Source: Catenibacterium mitsuokai
GTDB lineage: Bacteria; Bacillota_I; Bacilli_A; Erysipelotrichales; Coprobacillaceae
Direction: 5' to 3'
DNA length: 64,000 bases
Assembly (NCBI RefSeq): GCF_025148785.1
Contig: NZ_CP102271.1
Span: 2,586,197-2,650,196 of the forward strand
In this document: positions 29,811 to 37,806 of the stretch, in pieces
Position numbering within the stretch: the stretch's first letter is position 1
How the letters are laid out: each line of letters starts with the position of its first letter
The notes under the pieces: model-generated
What the model was told of the DNA's origin: nothing
Seen by the model: the letters and a program-made list of their open reading frames with translations, nothing else
Databases searched by the model: none
Made by a program: the position numbers and the translations under genes

Positions 29811-30408
29811 AATAAACCTCCTCGATTTCTTCTTTGGTAATTAAACCTTCTCTTAGTATTCTCACATCACCTTGACTTAAATCCACGACTGTAGATGCAG
29901 TTGCCGAAGCAGTCTGTCCTCTGACAACCATATCAATCTGTCCATCAAGCTGTGCAAGTACTTCTTTTTCGTTTGTTGTATTCCCTTGACCAGATAAATT
30001 AGCACTTGTTACTGATAAAGGCCCTGTCTGATCAATGAGTGACAAAACGAAAGAACTGTCTGGGATTCTAATACCTATTGTATCTTTTCCACTAACATGT
30101 CTCGAATCCACACTATCCAGTCTTTTTAATACGATTGTCATTCTACCTGGCATAAACTTATCAATCACTCTCTGGGTACCCTCGTCTACTAAGCCATACT
30201 TCTTTACATCATCTTTTTTTGACAACATAAGAGTCACTGCTTTATTCGGGTTACGTTTCTTGATTTCCATAATTCTATCAAGACCCTTCAAATCATCGAA
30301 TAAGCAGGCAACGCCATAAACAGTTTCCGTAGGAAATGCAACAATCTTCCCATCTCTTACTGCACTTACTAATAAATCCATCTGTTCTGGTTCTATAACC
30401 TGTGTCAT
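29788..30408 (-). CDS. tsaC: Threonylcarbamoyl-AMP synthase (TsaC/YwlC)
   Basis: A 206-residue Sua5/YciO/YrdC-domain protein that makes threonylcarbamoyl-AMP from threonine, bicarbonate and ATP, the first step of tRNA t6A37 modification. Seen are GKIVAFPTETVYGVACL, MEIKKRNPNKAVTLM, the PGRMTIVLKR segment and GPLSVTSANLSGQ. The long-form C-terminal Sua5 domain is absent. The ATG was chosen because GAGGTGA lies 7 bases before it; a GTG three codons earlier overlaps that site. First gene of the tsaC-rpiB-glyA-upp-atp run. Confidence 0.95.
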   Translation of the reverse strand: MTQVIEPEQMDLLVSAVRDGKIVAFPTETVYGVACLFDDLKGLDRIMEIKKRNPNKAVTLMLSKKDDVKKYGLVDEGTQRVIDKFMPGRMTIVLKRLDSVDSRHVSGKDTIGIRIPDSSFVLSLIDQTGPLSVTSANLSGQGNTTNEKEVLAQLDGQIDMVVRGQTASATASTVVDLSQGDVRILREGLITKEEIEEVYYENCSRL

Positions 30409-30597
30409 TAAAATCACCTCATATCGGTATTATTCTAACACAAAAACTTTCTTAAAAACATATATTTATCGCTTTCAAACATACCCTTTTCTACTTACAC
30501 TTTGACCTATCTGTCAATTATTTATTCAAACTTAATCGTTTGTACATGAATTCTTCATAAAATATCTTATATAATGAATAAAAGGAGGTATTTTGTC

Positions 30598-31518
30598 GTG
30601 AAAAAGAAGAATGTAGTTATTGGTACAATAGGCGCAGCCGCTGCGGCATCTGCCACTTATCTTGCAGCAGGGCGCATTGCGATAGAAAAAGTATGTACAA
30701 GACGCAAAAAAGAAAAAGTAGGATTAAAACATCCAATGAGTGAAGATGATAAACAATGGCTAGATCATCAGACATTTATAGATATGGAAATCACTTCTTA
30801 TGATGGATTAAAGCTAGAAGGGCAGTTCCTTCCTTATCCTGATTCTAATAAATTAGTGATCTGTGTTCATGGATTCCATTCTTACCATTATCGTGAGTTT
30901 GCATATTATATTCGTTTCTATCATGAACTTGGTTATAATATCCTTCTTCCAGATAATAGAGCACATGGACAGTCAGAAGGACATTATATTGGTTTTGGAT
31001 GGTTGGACCGTTTAGATATATTAGAATGGATTAAAAAAATGGAAGAGTACTTCCATAATGAACCAATGAGTATTGTCTTACATGGTATATCCATGGGTGG
31101 GGCAACAGTACTCATGGTAAGTGGTGAAGAATTATCTGATAATGTGAAAGCTATTGTCGCTGATTGCAGCTATACAAGTGCTTATGATGAATTCAAATAC
31201 TACTTAAAGAATAAAGGATGTCCACCATTCTTATTACTTCCTAGTGCTACATTATTATCCAAAAAGACAGTAGGGTATAACTTCAAACAGGCCAGTGCAG
31301 TCAATCAAGTCAAGAAGTCTAAAACCCCTACATTATTTATACATGGTAACCAGGATCACTTTGTGCCTACTTACATGGCATTAGAACTCTATAATGCCTG
31401 TCAAGCAGAAAAGAAATTACTTATTGTGAATGATGCCGCACATGGTGAATCTTATCATAAAGAGAAGAAACTTGTTCAAAGCAATATTACTCATTTCTTA
31501 GAGAAATATGTAGACTAA
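30598..31518 (+). CDS. Alpha/beta hydrolase with N-terminal membrane anchor
   Basis: A 306-residue serine hydrolase. The first 25 residues after a Lys-rich start are hydrophobic (VVIGTIGAAAAASATYLAAG), so it is probably membrane-anchored. The hydrolase core shows the oxyanion strand LVICVHGFHSYHYREF, LLPDNRAHGQSEGHYIGFG, the nucleophile elbow LHGISMGGATVLM, the acid region IHGNQDHFVP, and His in NDAAHGESY. It resembles YfhR/YqkD-type peptidase-like hydrolases; the substrate is unknown. The start is a GTG codon preceded by AAAGGAGG at 9 bases; an upstream ATG lacks a ribosome site. A shared bidirectional terminator separates it from the convergent DUF4177-like gene. Confidence 0.9.
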   Translation: MKKKNVVIGTIGAAAAASATYLAAGRIAIEKVCTRRKKEKVGLKHPMSEDDKQWLDHQTFIDMEITSYDGLKLEGQFLPYPDSNKLVICVHGFHSYHYREFAYYIRFYHELGYNILLPDNRAHGQSEGHYIGFGWLDRLDILEWIKKMEEYFHNEPMSIVLHGISMGGATVLMVSGEELSDNVKAIVADCSYTSAYDEFKYYLKNKGCPPFLLLPSATLLSKKTVGYNFKQASAVNQVKKSKTPTLFIHGNQDHFVPTYMALELYNACQAEKKLLIVNDAAHGESYHKEKKLVQSNITHFLEKYVD

Positions 31519-31545
31519 TAGACCGAGCAACTTGCTCGGTCTATT
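31517..31545. terminator. Bidirectional terminator
   Basis: AATAGACCGAGCA pairs perfectly with its complement around a short loop, followed by a T-rich stretch on the plus strand and A-rich on the other side. It serves the hydrolase gene and the convergent DUF4177-like gene. Confidence 0.85.
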
Positions 31546-31546
31546 C

Positions 31547-32215
31547 TTATTTCTTCGCATTTCTTATTTTTCTTTCAAAAATAAGCACAACTTCATCACT
31601 TGTACTATTGCTTCCTATACCAACACCTACAATAGCACCTCCTACCATATTACTGCCTATTTCATTTGTGAAAGCTGTTTTTAGTCTCCAGCCCTGTACA
31701 CTATATCTTATTAATGTCTTCTTCAAACTATTTGTATCTGTTCTACCATGAGAATCATGAACAGTAACTACATCATATTCATAAAGATCATTACATTCTA
31801 AAATAGAATCTAAGTTATAATCGTTATTTCTTTCTTCTAATAATTCTGTGAACTTATCTTCCGTCATCGAATCATTAGAAGTATTTTTTTCTATGATTTG
31901 ATCTAGTTTTGAGTTGATTTCTTTTTGTTCATCCATACTTTGACGTTGTTTGTAATACTTATCAAAATATGTATGAATTCCTTCTTTGATATCTTGAGAA
32001 AAATGACCTTTATCTAACTGTTGATCAATTGCCTGAATAGCTTCATCCAGCTGCTTTGTAGAAAGATGAGTACTTTTCAGTTTAGTTGATGTGATTGTGA
32101 GATTAGGTACTTGTTGTAAACAGGTATTACATAGACATACTTCTCCAAAACTATTTCTATCTGGAATAGTAGTAAAAACCTGCCCACAATGACTACATTT
32201 CATTTGTTTTTCCAT
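31547..32215 (-). CDS. Zinc-ribbon protein with C-terminal DUF4177-like domain
   Basis: A 222-residue soluble protein of unknown function. Residues 5-35 contain two CxxC pairs (CSHCGQVF and CLCNTCLQQ), a likely zinc ribbon. The middle (45-120) is charged and helical. The last 75 residues (YEYDVVTVHDS, LIRYSVQGWRLKTAFTNE, DEVVLIFERKI) match the DUF4177 pattern, here with a glycine-rich insertion typical of proteins that also have zinc ribbons. It lies 12 bases behind the AgrC-like gene and is therefore probably co-transcribed with the two-component genes. AGAGG lies 8 bases before the ATG. Confidence 0.7.
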   Translation of the reverse strand: MEKQMKCSHCGQVFTTIPDRNSFGEVCLCNTCLQQVPNLTITSTKLKSTHLSTKQLDEAIQAIDQQLDKGHFSQDIKEGIHTYFDKYYKQRQSMDEQKEINSKLDQIIEKNTSNDSMTEDKFTELLEERNNDYNLDSILECNDLYEYDVVTVHDSHGRTDTNSLKKTLIRYSVQGWRLKTAFTNEIGSNMVGGAIVGVGIGSNSTSDEVVLIFERKIRNAKK

Positions 32216-32227
32216 ATGATTTTCCTC

Positions 32228-33412
32228 TCATAAATAAATCACTTCATTAAGTGATTCTGATTCTGTGCCATCTATTGACCTCTTATGATATCTGTCTGGA
32301 ATATCATCTCTGTATAGTGATATTGCTTTTATAAGCAATAAATTATCTTGCTTCTTTATTCTTAATTCTATCTTTTTTGATTTTGAGTATAAAGAAACAA
32401 AATCAATAAATTGATTTACTTCTTCAATAACATTCTTATTATTGATTGCAGAATCAATACCTATCATGAAAATAATTTTAAAATCATAACCTTCTTCTTT
32501 AAGTAAATTTATTTTATTGGCTACTTCAATATCAAAACTAGGATTACCTGTATTAGAAATAAATCTATACGATACAATCTTACTTATTTCTTCATCTATC
32601 AAATTGATTGTATTCTCATTATTATACTCTTTACAATTAAGAAGCATTTTAATCTTCCTTAAAAAATAAATCATACTATGTTCTTTTGAAACGATTGTAT
32701 CATACATATGACTTATATTATCACGATTCATTCTCAAATATTCCAGTTTTGAAGTTTTTCTTATCAATTCTATTTTTTCTCTATTTCCCATCTGTATTTT
32801 ATTGTAAAGCACACAAAATAATACCGATAAAATGGTCAACTGGAACATAATAATTAATACAACAATTCTAGACATACTTTCATATACCAATGATTCACCT
32901 AGTAAAGTGAAAATAAAAATCATGTCTAACATGATTGCAATAACAACTTGGTATTTATCGGTTATAAAACTATAATTCCTTCTTTTGAAATATGTACAAA
33001 AGAACAAAGAAAAATTAGCAAATATAAATCTAGATAAAAACATCAGTGTAATAAAATTCATGTGTATTTCATTTGACTTAATTAGAACCTCACCATTTAC
33101 TACTGAATAAACATATGGAGGAAGATAATTTGAACATAGTAGAATAAACATAAAAAACAATATGAACGATAACTTTTGGATAATATTGTCATTATCAATC
33201 AGCATCAGTAAAATCAAATGTGTCATAATCACAAAAGTAATCAATACAACATTATTAATATACATTAACGAAAAAGTCCACGTTTCTATAACAGAAATCA
33301 TTATCACAGAGAGAATATAGCATATGGCATGTTTGACTCTGAAAAAATAAGCCACAGATATTGATAAAATTAATTCATCAATTATTACTGCAATCAAAAA
33401 ATCAACTATCAT
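32228..33412 (-). CDS. AgrC-like membrane sensor with degenerate kinase domain
   Basis: A 394-residue protein with six to seven hydrophobic segments in residues 1-205 and a cytoplasmic part of about 190 residues, the layout of AgrC/ComD-type peptide sensors. The phospho-acceptor region usually reads RHDxxNH; here MNRDNISHMYD takes its place. The ATP-binding domain is truncated: a weak N-box remnant (EVNQFIDFVSLY) is visible, but the G1 and G2 boxes (TxKxxHGxGL) are missing, and the protein ends about 60 residues early. It may be a pseudokinase or sense without phosphorylation. The start is the ATG 7 bases after GAGGAG, overlapping the regulator gene by 11 bases. Confidence 0.7.
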   Translation of the reverse strand: MIVDFLIAVIIDELILSISVAYFFRVKHAICYILSVIMISVIETWTFSLMYINNVVLITFVIMTHLILLMLIDNDNIIQKLSFILFFMFILLCSNYLPPYVYSVVNGEVLIKSNEIHMNFITLMFLSRFIFANFSLFFCTYFKRRNYSFITDKYQVVIAIMLDMIFIFTLLGESLVYESMSRIVVLIIMFQLTILSVLFCVLYNKIQMGNREKIELIRKTSKLEYLRMNRDNISHMYDTIVSKEHSMIYFLRKIKMLLNCKEYNNENTINLIDEEISKIVSYRFISNTGNPSFDIEVANKINLLKEEGYDFKIIFMIGIDSAINNKNVIEEVNQFIDFVSLYSKSKKIELRIKKQDNLLLIKAISLYRDDIPDRYHKRSIDGTESESLNEVIYL

Positions 33413-34097
33413 ATATATACTCCTCATACTTTGCTTTGAAATCGTCTTTATAGACTCTTCCAATTTCATATATTTTTCCATCTTCATATATGATGTTATT
33501 TTTTGATATTGATTTTATCTTTTCAATATTAATAATCATGTTTTTTTGAATTTGTACTAAACTTGTTTTCTTATTTTTCTCATAAAAGTGTTTTAATGTA
33601 CCAGTAGAGTAGTACGTGCCTCTAGATGTATTAATAATCAAATCATGCATGAATATAATAACTGTTATTATTTCATCTACTGCTAGATAAATAAAACGTT
33701 TATTATCACGAATCATAATTTTTGCATACTTCCTATTTATTTTTCCATTTAATTGTCTAAACACCTCATACAGATCACTTTGATAATGATTTTTCCTGAT
33801 GAATTGAAATGGTTCAACAGAGAAGGTATTGAATACCAAATCTTCTCTTACAGATACGAATATTACAACTAAGTTCTTATTATGTTTTTTCATTTCTTTC
33901 ACAATATGAATTCCATTTTCTCCAACCAAATCTATATCCATGAAACAAACATCTGCTTGAGAATTTTTATAAGAATTAAAATCACAATTCACAATTTCTA
34001 TATCTACATTGTTTAATTTATAAAAAAAGTAGTCTTTAAAATCATTTGCTAATACATTTGAAAATTGAATATCGTCATCGCATATTAATACCTTCAT
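33402..34097 (-). CDS. LytTR-family response regulator (AgrA-like)
   Basis: A 231-residue response regulator. The receiver domain (1-120) has ICDDD, the phosphoacceptor Asp in VCFMDIDLVGENG, and VSVREDLVFNTFSVEPFQFIRK. The C-terminal LytTR DNA-binding domain (130-225) includes the KIMIRDNKRFIYLAVDEIITV and LVQIQKNMIINIEKIKSI segments. Such regulators bind pairs of short direct repeats upstream of -35 boxes, often in bacteriocin or quorum-sensing loci. AAGGTGGTGA precedes the ATG. It is the first gene of a three-gene operon with the AgrC-like protein and the zinc-ribbon protein. Confidence 0.92.
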   Translation of the reverse strand: MKVLICDDDIQFSNVLANDFKDYFFYKLNNVDIEIVNCDFNSYKNSQADVCFMDIDLVGENGIHIVKEMKKHNKNLVVIFVSVREDLVFNTFSVEPFQFIRKNHYQSDLYEVFRQLNGKINRKYAKIMIRDNKRFIYLAVDEIITVIIFMHDLIINTSRGTYYSTGTLKHFYEKNKKTSLVQIQKNMIINIEKIKSISKNNIIYEDGKIYEIGRVYKDDFKAKYEEYIYDS

Positions 34098-34200
34098 ACA
34101 ATCACCACCTTATATAATATATTATAATTATATTCATAAGATATTTAAACTGTAATGAAAAATATTGTAAAAATTCAACAGTAAAAGCTATTACTTATTG

Positions 34201-34228
34201 AAAAACCTGCCTCAAAGAAGCAGGTTTC
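34201..34228 (-). terminator. Terminator for minus-strand transcripts from the peptide locus
   Basis: AAACCTGC/GCAGGTTT stem with a 9-base loop followed by TTTTTC on the minus strand. It is now separated from the 58-residue gene by the ISL3 remnant; without that insert it would directly follow the gene. Confidence 0.75.
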
Positions 34229-34237
34229 CAAAGTATC

Positions 34238-34796
34238 GGGTCTTTAATTTTTGTGGGGGTCAGACCTTCGCTCTAAATATTTGGGGGTCTTGGAAACAGC
34301 ACCTTTAAATCTGTGGGGGTCACCTAAGGCTCCCACTTTTTTAGGTATTTTTGTGTAATTAAAAACCTTTCGCTGTATCATTAATTTGCTCATATTAAAT
34401 CAAAGCGAAAGGAGATCACAAATTGGATAATGATTTAAGGATTATTTTAAGGGATTATGAATCCTTTGTACAGTCTCATACGACTGAAATCAATGAAAAA
34501 GAAGTAATTTATTGTATCACACTTAAGAGAACCATTATCTCCTGTCCAGAATGCGGCAGTAGAATGAACATTAAGGACTATAGAAAATATAAAGTCATAC
34601 ATAACATGATAAGAGGCAAAAACACTTCTCTAATACCAAAAAGAGAGAATCTTATAAGAAAAAGAATAAATAAAACATTTAAATAGGGGTAATATGAGTG
34701 CGCTAAAGGGCGGTCATTTCTGACTGCCCTTTACAAGTGGAAACCCCCAATAATTTAAAGTAAGTTTTCTATTGCCCCCCTTAAAAATTAAAGGTT
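34238..34796. mobile_element. Internally deleted ISL3-family element
   Basis: The ends are inverted repeats built on CTTTAATTTTT followed by a run of G (left GTGGGGG, right AAGGGGG). They are flanked by a direct repeat CAAAGTATC at 34229-34237 and 34797-34805, consistent with the 8-bp target duplication of ISL3 elements. Three further GGGGGTC motifs occur inside the left end, and a GTGGG/CCCAC hairpin with T-run at 34313-34342 shields the transposase from outside transcription. Only the first 87 codons of the transposase remain. The insertion touches the last codon of a small minus-strand gene. Confidence 0.75.
34423..34686 (+). pseudogene. ISL3 transposase, N-terminal fragment
   Basis: Eighty-seven residues matching the N-terminal zinc-finger part of ISL3 transposases: CPECGSRMNIKDYRKYKVIHN with two of the expected cysteines and the RGK segment. 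The helix-turn-helix and DDE catalytic regions are missing, so it cannot transpose by itself. A GAAAGGAG ribosome site precedes a TTG/ATG start region. A hairpin (AAAGGGC/GCCCTTT) near 34704-34733 follows the fragment. Confidence 0.8.
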
Positions 34797-34803
34797 CAAA
34801 GTA

Positions 34804-34980
34804 TCATTGTGTTTTATTTCGTAACTGTATTATGTCAAATATAAGCGAAATGCCTACTACTAATACTGTACTAACTATACATACTGTCATTGTTTCATTC
34901 ATTACTAAATTAGCAATCATAACACCAATAGCAAGCGAAATATTTTTACGTGCAATACGAATATAATCTTTCTTTTTCAT
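34804..34980 (-). CDS. 58-residue membrane protein, possible immunity or transport partner
   Basis: A short minus-strand gene with a Lys-rich start (MKKKDYIRIARKN) and two hydrophobic segments, roughly residues 14-26 and 31-51, ending QLRNKTQ. Small basic two-helix proteins of this sort next to secreted peptides are often immunity proteins, but I recognise no family. It lies 42 bases behind the secreted cysteine peptide in the same direction and is probably co-transcribed with it. The ribosome site (GGAAG, 10 bases upstream) is weak. The stop codon falls inside the duplicated target sequence of the ISL3 remnant, so the insertion left the gene intact. Confidence 0.5.
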   Translation of the reverse strand: MKKKDYIRIARKNISLAIGVMIANLVMNETMTVCIVSTVLVVGISLIFDIIQLRNKTQ

Positions 34981-35022
34981 AATTTTTTACTTCCACTTCT
35001 ATGCATAATGAGTGATTAACTT

Positions 35023-35388
35023 CTAATATCCAAACATACACACAATGAAAGTGGTTCCGAAATCTTTAACTGCTTTTGCAGGATTAACTACTAATAAATC
35101 TGTAATAGCTGAAACACCTACAGTAATACCTGCTTTTGTTGCACATTTCATTATTTTCTTTTGATTTGCTTTATTATAAGGTTTTTGTTTGAACTCTAAC
35201 CATTTTTGACACTGTGCATATGATTTAAAACCATTTGCACTATACCATGTGCATACATCTACACCTTCACCTGATTGTGCATTGACATCTGATATTTTAG
35301 GTATAGTACATACCATCATCACTAATAGCGTTAAACTCAAAATTATCTTCACTACTCTGTTATTCAAACACGTTATTATTTTATTCAT
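35023..35388 (-). CDS. Secreted four-cysteine peptide, bacteriocin-like candidate
   Basis: A 121-residue prepeptide. Residues 1-37 form a Sec signal (basic start, hydrophobic core LSLTLLVMMV, cleavage probably after VNA). The predicted mature chain of 84 residues has four cysteines at 46, 60, 82 and 117, aromatic N-terminal part (CTWYSANGFKSYAQCQKW), a basic middle, and a hydrophobic glycine-rich C-terminal part (GITVGVSAITDLLVV). This is the build of a disulfide-bonded secreted bacteriocin or signalling protein, but there is no YGNGV motif or double-glycine leader, and I do not recognise a family. A thioredoxin-like lipoprotein gene lies directly upstream and a small membrane protein directly downstream. 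AAAGGAG precedes the ATG. Confidence 0.65.
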   Translation of the reverse strand: MNKIITCLNNRVVKIILSLTLLVMMVCTIPKISDVNAQSGEGVDVCTWYSANGFKSYAQCQKWLEFKQKPYNKANQKKIMKCATKAGITVGVSAITDLLVVNPAKAVKDFGTTFIVCMFGY

Positions 35389-35417
35389 AGCAAATCTCCT
35401 TTCTGATAATATTTAAT

Positions 35418-35434
35418 GTAGAAGTACTTCTTAC
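35418..35434. promoter_or_regulatory. Palindrome upstream of the secreted peptide gene
   Basis: GTAGAAGTACTTCTTAC contains the perfect 10-bp palindrome GAAGTACTTC and lies about 30 bases before the start codon. A weak TTGAAA-17-TAATTT promoter lies upstream, so the palindrome would be near the transcript start. Operator function is a guess. Confidence 0.35.
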
Positions 35435-35478
35435 AATTACAAATTACATTAATATCTGCATAATTTCAATTATTTCTG

Positions 35479-35515
35479 ATTTAAATGCACTTTTCTTGAA
35501 TAAAATACAATAACC
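35479..35515 (-). repeat. Upstream motif, copy 1
   Basis: On the minus strand TTATTCAAGAAAAGTGCATT followed by TAAAT lies about 15 bases before a TTGAAA -35-like box of the secreted peptide gene. A close copy occurs at 37953-37988, in the same orientation and also upstream of a TTGAAT/TATATT promoter-like pair. Confidence 0.6.
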
Positions 35516-35520
35516 CTAAA

Positions 35521-35994
35521 TCAGATTCTATCAACCCACTTATCAAATCGTTCTTCTAACTTATTCGATTTTTCATACTTGAACTCAGATTTAATTTTAT
35601 TTTTATTTATTAGATATATTGTTGGTGCATACTTCAACTTAGGAAATTCATTACTTACATTTTTTGAAATCTCATCTAAAGGAAATTCAGTATCCAGTAC
35701 AACTTCATAGATTTTTATATCATTCTTTTTGAGATATTTGACCAGCATTTTATGAAAATCATTACAATATTTACAATCCAATAACGTGAACAAGACAATA
35801 AACTGTTTATTATTATGTTTCATATCAATTATCTCATCATATGATTTTGCTAATACTGCACCTTCCTTAATAGATGCCTTATCTTTTGTGTTACTTGTAC
35901 AGCCAAAACTACCAATTAATAAAGAAATTAAAACAAATGATGTTACAAAATACTTCACAACTTTTTTTGCTCTGCTATTATCCATCTTCAACAT
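35521..35994 (-). CDS. Thioredoxin-like lipoprotein
   Basis: A 157-residue exported protein. After a basic N-terminus, a hydrophobic stretch ends in the lipobox IGSFGC near residue 32, so it is lipid-anchored outside the membrane. The thioredoxin fold is shown by FIVLFTLLDCKYCNDFHKML with the redox motif CKYC and by the cis-proline KYAPTIYLINK. It resembles bacteriocin-transport-accessory or PedC-type disulfide proteins. The adjacent secreted four-cysteine peptide is its natural candidate substrate. GGAGG lies 7 bases before the ATG. Confidence 0.8.
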   Translation of the reverse strand: MLKMDNSRAKKVVKYFVTSFVLISLLIGSFGCTSNTKDKASIKEGAVLAKSYDEIIDMKHNNKQFIVLFTLLDCKYCNDFHKMLVKYLKKNDIKIYEVVLDTEFPLDEISKNVSNEFPKLKYAPTIYLINKNKIKSEFKYEKSNKLEERFDKWVDRI

Positions 35995-36076
35995 TTCACA
36001 TCCTCCTCGTATAATATGTACGGAATCAGTTAATGAATTTTATTATTCATTATTGATTGTACATTCTAATTTCTAG

Positions 36077-36241
36077 ATAATAGTTTTGTTTTGAATGAAG
36101 GTTTTATTCCATCCCCCTGTGGCTACTTCATGTACGTCCACTTCAAAAAGACTTAATCCTTTAGACTTGACATCACTTTATACCCGAATTAGTTTGTTGC
36201 AGCAGTGTTTCTACACTTGTCTCCGTATTTGCGAGGTTGCG
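36077..36241. other. Noncoding DNA left of the IS1111-type element
   Basis: No gene visible. It holds a TTGACA near 36169 and a CCCCC-containing stretch near 36113. It may be an outer part of the adjacent insertion sequence if the inverted repeats are subterminal, or the remains of an earlier element. Confidence 0.3.
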
Positions 36242-36301
36242 TTTGTCTTGATTTAGAGGTGCAATTCAAAACCGATTACATATGAAAGAAGGTCATTATT
36301 T

Positions 36302-37702
36302 ATGGAAAACAATTATATTCTTTATGTTGGCATGGACTCCTCTAAAGGCAAAGCAGATGCTGCTATCCTCAAGGTCAGTGATCGTAGATCTGTTAAACCT
36401 AAATTCTTACGAAAAAAATTATCTTTTAAATTTGTTAAATCAGAAGTTACTTCTTTTTTGGAAACTGTAAGAAGTTATTCCGATGATAACTGTACCAGTA
36501 TCTGTTTTGCTTTAGAAGTTACTGGTATCTATTCTACTAATGTCTATAACTTTATTAAAGACAATCTCAATGATAATGAAAGCATCAAATTTTTGAATAC
36601 TGATTTTGTCAATCAATGGCGTAACGCTCATAACATTGCTAAATCTGATCCTTTAGATGCTCAAACCATTTCAACTATCATTGGTACTGATTCCGATGTT
36701 CAATATGTCAATGACAACGTTTTTAAAAATAAAAACGGATATCAAGATTTGAAAGCTTTAGTACACAGACATTATCAGATCAAAAAAATCTATTCTCAAG
36801 AAATCAACCGTCTCATCGCCCAATGTGATTGTTTATTTCCTGAACTTCAATATGTTTTCGAACCTAAATCAGCTGCTTTTATCGCTGTCTTATCTTCATA
36901 TCCTACGACACATGATATCATAAATGCTTCAAGACTTGAAGTCTTCAATGTCGTTTATGAAGCTACGAAACATCGCTGTTCGATGGATAAGATCGATAAG
37001 CTCTTTGATTTGTGTCATGATACTCTGGTTCCTGATAATATTTCTTCTTATGGAAGAAGTATCATTCTAGACCTCGTTGAAAACATAAAAAACATAAAAG
37101 GTCAGCTTAAAATGATTGAAAGATATATTAGAGATGTTGCTTCTTTAAATCCAGCTTATAAACTGCTTCTTACAATTACAGGATGTGGTCCTTTAACTGC
37201 TGCAACTGTTATTGCTGAAACTGGCGATATAAAACGATTTAAAAACGCAGACTGTTTTGTCTCTTATTCGGGAACAAGCCCTAGAAACAAGCGCTCTGGA
37301 ACGTCTGTAGAAACCATGGGCAAGATTTCTAAAAGAGGCTCTAGATATCTCAGACATGCAATTTACATGATTGCTGAATTTGCCAGACGTCATAATCCAG
37401 TTCTCAAACAACAGTTTGAAAGAATCAAGAATGGAAACAAGAAAAGACATAAGCTGGCTAATATCGCAATCGCAAATAAAATTGCACGATATATCTATTC
37501 CATTATGAAAAACGAAAGCGGCTTTGTAATTTTTCATGAACATATCATGAGATTACCAGAAGAAACCCAAAATACGTTCTTCAATTCAATATCATTAGAC
37601 TTTCCTGAAAATACTAGAAAACAGATCTATCAGTATTCTGATATCGACGGTGAAGTACACAAGTTTGTATACACCAAATTAGAAGAGACGATGATTATTT
37701 AA
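36302..37702 (+). CDS. IS110-family transposase (DEDD recombinase)
   Basis: A 466-residue RuvC-like/Tnp_20 recombinase, full length. The DEDD catalytic acids are visible: Asp in YVGMDSSKGKADAA, Glu in ALEVTGIYST, and the Asp pair in KSDPLDAQTIS. A central helical region follows. The C-terminal Tnp_20 domain has LLTITGCGPLTAATVIAETGD, FVSYSGTSPRNKRSG with the serine nucleophile region, and GKISKRGSRYLRHAIY. IS110 recombinases use a structured RNA to pick target and donor sites. No frameshift is seen, so the element may be active. AAAGAAGG lies upstream. Confidence 0.93.
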   Translation: MENNYILYVGMDSSKGKADAAILKVSDRRSVKPKFLRKKLSFKFVKSEVTSFLETVRSYSDDNCTSICFALEVTGIYSTNVYNFIKDNLNDNESIKFLNTDFVNQWRNAHNIAKSDPLDAQTISTIIGTDSDVQYVNDNVFKNKNGYQDLKALVHRHYQIKKIYSQEINRLIAQCDCLFPELQYVFEPKSAAFIAVLSSYPTTHDIINASRLEVFNVVYEATKHRCSMDKIDKLFDLCHDTLVPDNISSYGRSIILDLVENIKNIKGQLKMIERYIRDVASLNPAYKLLLTITGCGPLTAATVIAETGDIKRFKNADCFVSYSGTSPRNKRSGTSVETMGKISKRGSRYLRHAIYMIAEFARRHNPVLKQQFERIKNGNKKRHKLANIAIANKIARYIYSIMKNESGFVIFHEHIMRLPEETQNTFFNSISLDFPENTRKQIYQYSDIDGEVHKFVYTKLEETMII

Positions 37703-37806
37703 TAGTATATAAAAGTCTAGTGTAAGAGCTTTCAACGATACGATGTTGAAAAGTTCTTTTTAGTGTACTCTTTTTTAGAAAAGAAAGAGGATTTTTATAG
37801 AGGATT
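37703..37806 (+). ncRNA. Candidate IS1111 guide (bridge/seek) RNA region
   Basis: The noncoding stretch between the transposase stop and the right inverted repeat holds a hairpin (AGCTTTCAAC with GTTGAAAAGTT) and T-rich loops. The size is in the range reported for IS1111 guide RNAs. No expression evidence; the call rests on position and family. Confidence 0.45.

Noticed and set aside
34772..34966. A 64-codon plus-strand ORF
   Set aside because: The opposite strand holds a better small gene with membrane-protein composition and operon position.
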